From positions 1-64,000 of the forward strand of contig NZ_FOSB01000001.1 in assembly GCF_900114165.1 (NCBI RefSeq): DNA of 64,000 nucleotides, in the 5' to 3' direction. A program made the position numbers and the translations under genes. Shown piece after piece: positions 56,142 through 63,137 of the stretch (within the stretch, counting starts at the first letter, position 1; every line of letters starts with the position of its first letter). Below the pieces are notes generated by a model that did not search any database, had not been told where the DNA came from, and saw only the letters and a program-made list of their open reading frames with translations. This DNA is from Halobacillus dabanensis (GTDB taxonomy: Bacteria > Bacillota > Bacilli > Bacillales > Halobacillaceae).

Positions 56142-56969
56142 TTGTCACACCAACGGATAGAGTCAGAATTGAAAAATTGGTTAGAACAGTATCTGAAGTA
56201 TCAGCCGAATGACTTTGAAATGGTTTATGATCACTGGATTCAACAAAGTTTTCTTCAGATGGAACCTCGAGTGAAAAAGGCATTTTTTTCAAAACTAGAC
56301 ACATGGTTTTTTCATACACATGCATTTTTGCAAGGAACCTCTTATCAATACGAAGCAAGAGAGCGAATTTTAACGGTAGGAAGAATTTTCTCCAGTCGAA
56401 TTGAGCGAATGGAAGATATGAAAAAAGAGTTGACCGTCGAGCAGTTGACCTATATAGCAGAACAACAAATGGCGAGAGGAAGAATTTATTCATTTGCACA
56501 AGGAGGTTTGACAGGAGCGGGGGGATGGCTTTTTCTAGGTATTGATTATCCTCTGATGATGTTGATGAATATTAGGGCTATTCAACTGATTGGTCTCACA
56601 TTCGGACATGAAATGAACCATCCTTATGAAATGATGATCTCCCTCAAGGTTTTCCATGCCGCAACTTTACCCAAACGTCTAAAAGCAGCAGCTTGGAGGG
56701 AACTGGTAGAGGAAGTAAAGGATAAAGAACACCCATACATTTTTGCTGGGGATGATCAATTAACAGATGAGGGTTGGCTTGAACAACCGATGAAACAAGG
56801 TTTCAAGTCTTTGTTCATCTTAATGTTCCGAAAGAAACTCGTTCAGGGGCTCCCATTCATCAGTATTGCAATTGGAGCATATTCTAATTATCATCTCACT
56901 AAACAAGTGACAGAATTTGCGATGAAGTTTTATCAGTATCGTCATCTTATGGAGAAAAAAGGGGAATAA
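56142..56969 (+). CDS. EcsC-family protein
   Basis: The product is 275 aa and resembles EcsC: QGGLTGAGGWLFLGIDYPLM, then RAIQLIGLTFGHE. Two or three hydrophobic stretches (about residues 120-150 and 230-255) suggest membrane association. The start is TTG at 56142, with GGGGGGAG 4-8 bases upstream; the longer ORF into ackA is not credible. No EcsA or EcsB genes are near. EcsC's role is unclear even in B. subtilis. Confidence 0.8.
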   Translation: MSHQRIESELKNWLEQYLKYQPNDFEMVYDHWIQQSFLQMEPRVKKAFFSKLDTWFFHTHAFLQGTSYQYEARERILTVGRIFSSRIERMEDMKKELTVEQLTYIAEQQMARGRIYSFAQGGLTGAGGWLFLGIDYPLMMLMNIRAIQLIGLTFGHEMNHPYEMMISLKVFHAATLPKRLKAAAWRELVEEVKDKEHPYIFAGDDQLTDEGWLEQPMKQGFKSLFILMFRKKLVQGLPFISIAIGAYSNYHLTKQVTEFAMKFYQYRHLMEKKGE

Positions 56970-56995
56970 TAATCGAGTAGGTTATTCAAATACAA

Positions 56996-57030
56996 AAAGA
57001 GTATGACAGGTTAAAGTGTCATACTCTTTT
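56996..57030 (+). terminator. terminator of the EcsC-family gene
   Basis: AAAGAGTATGACA pairs with TGTCATACTCTTT across a 7-base loop, with T's. Confidence 0.82.
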
Positions 57031-57088
57031 ACTTATTTTAGAATTAACAGATCAAGAGGGGAACACTTGATTGAAAGGTACCTTTTAT

Positions 57089-57550
57089 TTAGTCCTGACT
57101 TTCACCTTCCGAGTCAGGTCTTACGACGAGGACGTCACAAGAGGCGTAGCGGGTAATGTGTTCGGATACACTACCGATAAAAAAACGTTCCATTGCATTC
57201 AGGCCGGTGGCACCACAAATAATCAAGTCGGCTTTGTATTTAGGAGCGACATCTTTAGCAATTTTCACTTTTGGTGAACCATATTCAATATCTACGACAA
57301 CATTGGTGACACCGGCTTTTTCAGCTTTTTCTTGATAATTGTTCAAAAGGTCTGTTGCATACTGCTCAGCGCGTATAGCAAGTGAGCGATCATAAGCCTC
57401 TACTGTCGCAAAAGCTCTCGTATCTACGACGTGGGCTAAAATCAATTTTGCATCGTTTCGATTTGCGATATCAATGGCTTTATTAAAAGCAACTTCAGCG
57501 GTGCTCGACCCATCAACAGCGACAACGATATCTTTATATTCAAAAGTCAT
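57089..57550 (-). CDS. universal stress protein
   Basis: The product is 153 aa with a single UspA domain. The start DIVVAVDGSSTAEVAF and the ATP-binding G-2x-G-9x-G-S region (LIICGATGLNAMERFFIGSV) are intact, so it should bind ATP. Its role is general stress survival; the precise target is unknown. AAAGGAGG precedes the ATG on the minus strand, with TATAAT about 35 bases upstream. Confidence 0.9.
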   Translation of the reverse strand: MTFEYKDIVVAVDGSSTAEVAFNKAIDIANRNDAKLILAHVVDTRAFATVEAYDRSLAIRAEQYATDLLNNYQEKAEKAGVTNVVVDIEYGSPKVKIAKDVAPKYKADLIICGATGLNAMERFFIGSVSEHITRYASCDVLVVRPDSEGESQD

Positions 57551-57666
57551 GCAGGATGCCTCCTTTCACTTGTTACTTTTATTATATCATGTCATTTCTT
57601 TGGTTAGACACATCTTTCCATACATAATAAAGGGAATTTTGTGAATTTTAATAATGAGGTGAGGAT

Positions 57667-57777
57667 ATGAAGAATCCAAAAAATCCACTTGAGAAAGAAA
57701 AGGAAATGGAACAGCGAATGAACCAATCTTTGAATGAAAGCTACCAGTCCGGTAGCCAGAAGAAAAATAGAAGGTAA
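57667..57777 (+). CDS. 36-aa hydrophilic peptide gene
   Basis: The reading frame codes for 36 aa, rich in Lys, Glu, Asn, Gln and Ser, with no Cys and no hydrophobic stretch. A strong ribosome binding site, GAGGTGAGGAT, lies just upstream, and a hairpin follows the stop. The composition resembles small spore or stress proteins, but I cannot place it in a family. It is too short to be sure of. Confidence 0.5.
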   Translation: MKNPKNPLEKEKEMEQRMNQSLNESYQSGSQKKNRR

Positions 57778-57782
57778 TAAAA

Positions 57783-57810
57783 GCCCCCGACAGGAACGCC
57801 TGTTGGGGTT
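57783..57810 (+). terminator. hairpin after the 36-aa gene
   Basis: CCCCGACAGG pairs with CCTGTTGGGG through a short loop; the T-tract is short. The following 180 bases show nothing recognisable. Confidence 0.5.
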
Positions 57811-58197
57811 AATTGTGCCATAGGGTCTATTTTCCAAAAGAACAGTACAAAGCAACAATGGATAGAATATAATCAACCGTTGGAAGGATTCTGCTATCCT
57901 GTATAGAAATTTTCCTTTATACATACTGGGACAGGATCGTACCTACATCTTCTGAAGTCTCTACTTTTAAGCATCCTCAGTGAAGTCCTCTGATTGTTTG
58001 TAGTAAAGTATATATATAAAATGGAGTTTTTAACGGTTGAAAGAAGTGAATTGGTAAGATGGACTTGGCTTTTTGGACCGCACCAAAACTTATGGTGGCC
58101 AGTTTTACCATTAATAAAGGAAGCTTCTCCTCAGGGAGTATACATAAATCCAGAACTTAGCGGAATAACAAAGCTTTATAAAAAGGAGGAATGAGTA

Positions 58198-58956
58198 TTG
58201 AGACATGCCATCATAACAGCAGGAACCAAAGGTTTGGGGAAAAAAGTTACGGAACACCTGTTGAGAAAAGATTACTCTGTCACTGTGACCTATAAGAGTG
58301 ATGAGAAGAGAGCTTTTTCATTATTAGAAGAGTTTCCGGAATATAAAACTAATATCCAATTGGTTCAAGCGGATGTGACAGTGAAAGAGGATATGGAAAG
58401 GCTTGTGGAAACATGTATTCAACGCTTTGGTCGTGTCGACTTTCTAATTAACAATGCAGGGCCTTACATTTTTGAGAGGAAGAAATTGATCGACTATACA
58501 GAAAAAGAATGGAGTGACATGATCCGTGGTAACTTGGATGCCGTATTTTATTTGTTGAAATTGACGATTCCTTTAATGAGAAAGCAGGGATTTGGGAGAA
58601 TTATCAATTATGGCTTCCAAGGTGCTCAGTCTGCATCAGGATGGATTTATCGCTCAGCATTTGCTGCAGCTAAGGTTGGTCTTGTTTCATTGACAAAAAC
58701 CATTGCCTATGAAGAAGCAGAACATGGTATTACTTCTAATATGATTTGCCCGGGAAATATTGTGGGAGAATGGAAAGAAGCATCTATTCATGAGAGTAGG
58801 GGAATAGTAGATGAAGAAACCCCTATTGGTAGACCGGGAACGGGAGAGGATATAGCAAGAACCATCGTTTTTCTATGTGAAGAGAATTCCGATATGATTA
58901 CAGGAACCATTTATGAAGTGACCGGAGGTTTAGATGTAATTCATAGGCACAGATAG
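58198..58956 (+). CDS. SDR-family protein with altered active site (YtkK-like)
   Basis: The product is 252 aa with a short-chain dehydrogenase/reductase fold. The NAD(P) motif is TAGTKGLG (residues 7-14), and NNAG and the end CPGNIVGEW are typical. The catalytic YxxxK reads FAAAK (SAFAAAKVG), and the Ser expected 13 residues before it is Gly. Only the Lys is kept, so standard reductase chemistry is doubtful. The start is TTG, with AAGGAGG 8 bases upstream. It is related to B. subtilis YtkK by fold and nearby context; orthology is not proven. Confidence 0.8.
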   Translation: MRHAIITAGTKGLGKKVTEHLLRKDYSVTVTYKSDEKRAFSLLEEFPEYKTNIQLVQADVTVKEDMERLVETCIQRFGRVDFLINNAGPYIFERKKLIDYTEKEWSDMIRGNLDAVFYLLKLTIPLMRKQGFGRIINYGFQGAQSASGWIYRSAFAAAKVGLVSLTKTIAYEEAEHGITSNMICPGNIVGEWKEASIHESRGIVDEETPIGRPGTGEDIARTIVFLCEENSDMITGTIYEVTGGLDVIHRHR

Positions 58957-59112
58957 ATAATTGAAATTCTTAAGTTATTGGAAAGACTATGGCTTTTTGA
59001 CTGAATTTGTTACAATGAAAAGGCTTTCATAATATTTTGCTCACCATTGAGATATCAGGATATAGTGCTTGGTGAATTCTATAAGAATTATGGAATGGGA
59101 GGTTGGCTCATC

Positions 59113-60231
59113 GTGAAAATCGGAGTACCAAAAGAAATAAAAAACAATGAAAATCGTATTGCCATGACGCCTGCAGGAGTAGTTAGTTTGACGAATGCTG
59201 GACACGAGGTGTTCGTAGAAACCAACGCAGGACTAGGTTCTAGTTTTACAAATGAACAATATAAAGAAGCGGGTGCTACCATTGTCCAATCGGCAGCAGA
59301 AGCCTGGAGTCAGGAGATGGTTATGAAAGTGAAAGAACCCCTGCCTGAAGAGTATGGCTACTTTTATGAAGGACTCATATTATTTACTTATTTACATCTG
59401 GCACCAGAACCTGAATTGACAAAAGCTTTAGTTGATAAAAAAGTTATTTCCATCGCTTATGAGACGGTTCAATTACCGAACGGCTCATTGCCTTTACTGA
59501 CACCTATGAGTGAGGTAGCAGGAAGAATGGCTTCTCAAATCGGTGCTCAGTTCCTTGAGAAATCAAGAGGTGGAAAAGGTATCCTTCTGGGAGGAATTCC
59601 AGGAGTGCGCCGCGGCCGTGTAACTGTCATAGGTGGTGGCGTAGTGGGCACAAACGCCGCTAAGATTGCGATGGGTCTTGGTGCTGATGTGACTATTATC
59701 GATGTTAATCCAGAGCGGTTACGCCAGCTTGATGATATTTTCGGTTCAGACATCAATACGCTAATGTCAAATCCTTTGAACCTTCAGGAAGCACTGGAAG
59801 AATCCGATCTTGTCATTGGTGCTGTGCTCATCCCAGGTGCGAAAGCTCCGAATTTAGTGACAGAAGATATGGTCAAATCCATGAAGGAGGGTTCTGTGAT
59901 TGTTGACGTAGCAATCGATCAAGGTGGAATTTTTGAGACAACAGATCGTATTACAACGCATGATGACCCTACCTATGAAAAACATGGGGTTTTGCACTAT
60001 GCGGTAGCGAATATGCCTGGAGCGGTTCCAAGAACATCGACCATTGGCTTAACGAACGTAACAGTTCCTTATGCGTTACAATTGGCGAATAAAGGATATT
60101 TGAAAGCTTGTCAGGATAATGAAGCTCTTTATAAAGGAATCAATACTCTCGAAGGATATGTGACTTATAAAGCAGTGGCGGAAGCGCAAGGTTTACAATA
60201 TGCTGATGCTAAAGAAGTGCTTAACAAGTAA
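59113..60231 (+). CDS. ald: alanine dehydrogenase
   Basis: The product is 372 aa. [20 protein letters not shown] at the start and the Rossmann motif [15 protein letters not shown] (about residue 170) are typical of Ald; the active-site Lys/His region [14 protein letters not shown] is present. It converts L-alanine to pyruvate with NAD+ and is needed for alanine use and for sporulation in B. subtilis. The start is GTG at 59113, with GGGAGG 9 bases upstream; the ORF extension to 59047 is not family-like. Confidence 0.95.
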   Translation: MKIGVPKEIKNNENRIAMTPAGVVSLTNAGHEVFVETNAGLGSSFTNEQYKEAGATIVQSAAEAWSQEMVMKVKEPLPEEYGYFYEGLILFTYLHLAPEPELTKALVDKKVISIAYETVQLPNGSLPLLTPMSEVAGRMASQIGAQFLEKSRGGKGILLGGIPGVRRGRVTVIGGGVVGTNAAKIAMGLGADVTIIDVNPERLRQLDDIFGSDINTLMSNPLNLQEALEESDLVIGAVLIPGAKAPNLVTEDMVKSMKEGSVIVDVAIDQGGIFETTDRITTHDDPTYEKHGVLHYAVANMPGAVPRTSTIGLTNVTVPYALQLANKGYLKACQDNEALYKGINTLEGYVTYKAVAEAQGLQYADAKEVLNK

Positions 60232-60242
60232 AAGAACACCAC

Positions 60243-60271
60243 AAACGAAGGCTCAATGCCTTCGTTTTTTC
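60243..60271 (+). terminator. ald terminator
   Basis: AAACGAAGGC pairs with GCCTTCGTTT, followed by T's. Confidence 0.85.
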
Positions 60272-60640
60272 TTGGAAGATGTTCAAGATAAGCGAAGGAA
60301 GCCTCACTAGCCACTGGGCACTGGAGCTGGAGAGCTCATATAGCTTATGAACTCCATTTGAATATAGCCTCCATCAGGTGTGAAACCGCGAAAGGATAGG
60401 CTTGCCGTCTTCCCTGCGGAAAGCGACTCATCCCCCACCTCCTAATTCGAAATAAAAGTCTTGGAAGCAAGTCTTCAAGAATACTGCCATGTTGTTGAAT
60501 AACTTTCTTTATGAAAAAGCAGCAGAAATGTTGTGGATACCTATTATTTATGAATGGCGAGGGAAAAATGTTAAGATAGGGATGGAAGCTGAGAAGTTTG
60601 AGAAAAATGTTATAGACCCGTAAAAAATTTAAATGAAAAA
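60272..60640. repeat. intergenic region with repeat family C
   Basis: No gene was found in about 370 bases. At 60468-60509 it contains CAAGTCTTCAAGAA, GCCAT and GAATAACTTTCTT in the same order as 18255-18292. Just upstream are CTTCCCTGCGGAAAGCGAC and nearby bases, a type of sequence often seen in non-coding repeats of this family of bacteria. It looks like a decayed interspersed element. Confidence 0.4.
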
Positions 60641-60667
60641 TGAAACCTTTGGGTTCGGTCAGACGTA
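60641..60667 (+). promoter_or_regulatory. ECF/sigma-W-type promoter of the PspA operon
   Basis: TGAAAC at 60641-60646, a 17-bp spacer and CGTA at 60664-60667 match the sigma-W family consensus exactly. B. subtilis pspA (ydjF) is sigma-W controlled, so the promoter type fits the genes below. Transcription would start near 60675. Confidence 0.75.
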
Positions 60668-60709
60668 CATACAGGTACACAGGGTCAAAGTTGAAGGAGA
60701 GGTGAAGAT

Positions 60710-61222
60710 TTGGGATTCTTTTCTAGATTGTTTTCTAAGAATGATAAACAGACAACAGAAGTAAAAGAACGCACACCCCTGAATATCCAAGTCGGTGACA
60801 TTGTTACATTCGATCTTGTGGATTACGAAGTTGTAGGTAAAATCACTTATCGTGATGGTGGTTATGAATGGTTTTCCTACCAGCTGTTAGAAGGTGATAA
60901 AACAAAGTGGTTAGCGGCTGAGATGGATGACGAACTGGAATTGGGCATTTATGAAACAGTTAAAATGTCAGTTAGTATGCCTTTTCCTAATAAACTTGAA
61001 TACGAAGGGCAAACCTTTTATAAGGATGAAGAAGGGGAAGCTCGTGTGACTGGCGAAGGGAGAAGTAAGAACATCAATGGACGTACTTCCCGCTATGCGG
61101 AGTATATTTCAGAAGACGAGGAGACATACCTTAGCATGGAGTCTTGGGGAAGTGAAGTGGAAGTCAGTGTCGGTCATGACATTGAATCTTATGAAATTAA
61201 AATAATTGCAGGTTCAAAATAA
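60710..61222 (+). CDS. DUF4178 protein
   Basis: The product is 170 aa, soluble, with a DUF4178-like beta-rich domain from residue 25 on (VGDIVTFDLVDYEVVGKITY, then WFSYQLLEGDKTKWLAAE). It starts at TTG with AGGAGAGGTGA upstream. It is the first gene of the operon and lies 15 bases before pspA. DUF4178 proteins occur beside PspA, DUF350 and polyamine-synthase genes; their molecular role is not established. Confidence 0.85.
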   Translation: MGFFSRLFSKNDKQTTEVKERTPLNIQVGDIVTFDLVDYEVVGKITYRDGGYEWFSYQLLEGDKTKWLAAEMDDELELGIYETVKMSVSMPFPNKLEYEGQTFYKDEEGEARVTGEGRSKNINGRTSRYAEYISEDEETYLSMESWGSEVEVSVGHDIESYEIKIIAGSK

Positions 61223-61237
61223 CGAGGAGGCCAATAC

Positions 61238-61909
61238 ATGTTCAAATTTTTCAAACGTGTAAAAACTGTAGTAGGTTCAGAATTGAATTCCATGTTGGAC
61301 AAAGCAGAAGATCCGGTGAAAATGTTGGATCAATTTATGCGGGATATGGAAAATGATATCCGTGAAGCAGAAAGTGCTGTTGCAAAACAAATTGCTAACG
61401 AAAAGATGTTGAAGCGTAAGTATGATGATTCACAAGCGCTGGTCGATAAGCGGATGCAGCAAGCGGAAAAAGCTATTGAAGCAGGTAATGAAGATTTAGC
61501 TCGCCGTGCTTTAGAAGATAAGAAAAATCATCAAGATCAAGCTGAGCAATTGAAAGCTTCCTGGGAGCGGGCACAGCAGGATGCTGACAACCTCCGGCAA
61601 AAGCTTGATGAAATGAAAAAAGAATATCAGGAAATGAAACTGAAAAAAGATTCCTTGAAAGCTCGTGCGGAATCCGCTAAAACTCGCACGAAGATGAACC
61701 GTACGATGTCTAGTATCGGTGGAGACGAATCACGCCAAGGGTTTGAACGAATGGAAGAGAAAGTCATGCACTACGAAGCGGAAGCGGACACAAGTGAAGA
61801 CATGTCTTCAGAAAGCCGCTCTCTGGATGATGAGTTTGAAGAGCTCGATAACAAAGACAGTGTGGACAGTGAATTAGAAGCATTGAAAAAGAAAATGAAT
61901 AAAGAGTAA
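61238..61909 (+). CDS. pspA: PspA/IM30 membrane-stress protein
   Basis: The product is 223 aa, of the PspA/Vipp1/LiaH family. The start MFKFFKRVKTVVGSELNSML gives the amphipathic helix that binds damaged membrane. The coiled-coil core follows (VKMLDQFMRDMENDI through KKEYQEMKLKKDS), then an acidic C-terminus. It forms ring or rod oligomers that remodel and protect the membrane. GAGGAGG precedes the ATG. An attenuator-like hairpin follows before the next gene. Confidence 0.93.
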   Translation: MFKFFKRVKTVVGSELNSMLDKAEDPVKMLDQFMRDMENDIREAESAVAKQIANEKMLKRKYDDSQALVDKRMQQAEKAIEAGNEDLARRALEDKKNHQDQAEQLKASWERAQQDADNLRQKLDEMKKEYQEMKLKKDSLKARAESAKTRTKMNRTMSSIGGDESRQGFERMEEKVMHYEAEADTSEDMSSESRSLDDEFEELDNKDSVDSELEALKKKMNKE

Positions 61910-61925
61910 CTATTGGTTATTAGCT

Positions 61926-61957
61926 CGTGCCTAGCCTATGGTTAGGCACGTCTATTT
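61926..61957 (+). terminator. intra-operon hairpin after pspA
   Basis: CGTGCCTAGCC pairs with GGTTAGGCACG, followed by TCTATTTTTT. It would let most transcripts stop after pspA, with readthrough to DUF4247. Confidence 0.75.
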
Positions 61958-61978
61958 TTTGTGGAAGGAGGATGTGTT

Positions 61979-62647
61979 TTGAAAGATTATGCTGGTATCA
62001 TAGTCGTTGGAATCATCGCCTTTTTCTTGTTATTTAATGTATTTGGCGGGGATGATGAACGAGGGATGTCCGGGTCATTTACAGAAGATACATATGGTGA
62101 ACTGCCTTCTGAGCCCAGTCGTTCCGAAATATTGAACACGATCGAGAGTTCTGACGCACAAGATATCGAATCTTTGATTCAGGAAAGTTTCCCTCTTCTT
62201 GATACAGTGAGGTCTGACCAGGGGATATCCAAGATTTATATCACGAGAGAATTGTCCCTAACAGAAGTCACAGACTCCCTTTCAGAATCGATCAAACCTG
62301 AAGAGATAAGTGAAAGGCAGGAAAATAAGCAAGTCCTCATTTATCCAGACGACTTTGTTATCGTCCAAGAGAGTACAGAAGAGCCAGGCGTAATTACGAT
62401 AGAGCTCGCTACAGATGAATTTGTAAGAAATAACTATTCACCTGGATTCTTCAATGGATTGTTCGCAGGTTATTTGTTGAATCAAATGCTGGGATCTAAC
62501 GATTGGTATGATCGAAGGAGGTCCAGATGTCAACAGTCAGGTAACTGCTATGGGGGCTACGGAATGTATGGAAACTACAATTCAGGAGGTACAAGTTCAA
62601 TGAGAGGATCTACCAACCGCGGTGGAGGACCTGGGACAGGAAAATAA
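61979..62647 (+). CDS. DUF4247 membrane-anchored protein
   Basis: The product is 222 aa. One N-terminal membrane helix (residues 5-20) precedes a domain of the DUF4247 type, with a likely second hydrophobic stretch near NGLFAGYLLNQMLG. The C-terminal tail is Gly/Ser/Tyr-rich and ends RGGGPGTGK, which looks like a P-loop although no ATPase fold precedes it. The start is TTG with AAGGAGGA upstream. It lies between pspA and DUF350. Confidence 0.82.
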   Translation: MKDYAGIIVVGIIAFFLLFNVFGGDDERGMSGSFTEDTYGELPSEPSRSEILNTIESSDAQDIESLIQESFPLLDTVRSDQGISKIYITRELSLTEVTDSLSESIKPEEISERQENKQVLIYPDDFVIVQESTEEPGVITIELATDEFVRNNYSPGFFNGLFAGYLLNQMLGSNDWYDRRRSRCQQSGNCYGGYGMYGNYNSGGTSSMRGSTNRGGGPGTGK

Positions 62648-62662
62648 AGGAGGTATAATGAT

Positions 62663-63058
62663 ATGGAACCATTTTTAGCTACTTTAGGTTATTTCGTTTT
62701 GGCGGTCATCATTGTAGTGATCGGATTGGCTATTTTTGAATGGTTGACGAGACAGTATAAAGATTGGGATGAAGTGAAACGAGGGAATCAAGCGATAGCA
62801 ATGTCGATCGCTGGTAAAATCATCGGCATTTGTATTGTTCTTTCCTTTGCTATTTATCATAGCTTTACCGTTTGGGATACCTTAATTTGGGGGGCTTATG
62901 GTGTAGTCCTTCAAATGATTGCTTATCTTCTATTTGAATTATTCACTCGTAAATTCTCTGTAGAAACACAGTTGAAGGAAAACAACACAGCTGTTGGGAT
63001 CATTACGATGGGTGTATCAATAGGCTTAGCGTTTGTCATTGGTGCGTCGATTACTTAA
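62663..63058 (+). CDS. DUF350 membrane protein
   Basis: The product is 131 aa with four membrane helices (about residues 7-26, 47-68, 75-97 and 108-130), matching the DUF350/YjfL family of small, often duplicated units. AAAGGAGG precedes the ATG. The role is unknown; it may be a membrane partner of the polyamine-synthase-like protein encoded next. A hairpin separates the two genes. Confidence 0.87.
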   Translation: MEPFLATLGYFVLAVIIVVIGLAIFEWLTRQYKDWDEVKRGNQAIAMSIAGKIIGICIVLSFAIYHSFTVWDTLIWGAYGVVLQMIAYLLFELFTRKFSVETQLKENNTAVGIITMGVSIGLAFVIGASIT

Positions 63059-63076
63059 GGGCGTTGGGATGTCATT

Positions 63077-63109
63077 CAAAAGCCACTATGTCAGTCATAG
63101 TGGCTTTTT
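63077..63109 (+). terminator. hairpin between DUF350 and the spermidine-synthase-like gene
   Basis: AAAAGCCACTATG pairs with CATAGTGGCTTTT and ends in T's. Like the hairpin after pspA, it may lower expression of the next gene. Confidence 0.75.
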
Positions 63110-63137
63110 CAATACATATTAAAGTGGAGTGAAAGAT

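Noticed and set aside
57994-58194. 66-codon frame before the SDR gene
   Set aside because: No ribosome binding site at either possible start, odd Trp/Pro-rich composition, and its end overlaps the ribosome binding site of the next gene; cannot be supported.
59016-59029. cre-like TGAAAAGGCTTTCA upstream of ald
   Set aside because: The central C of the essential CG is changed to G; probably a chance near-palindrome.
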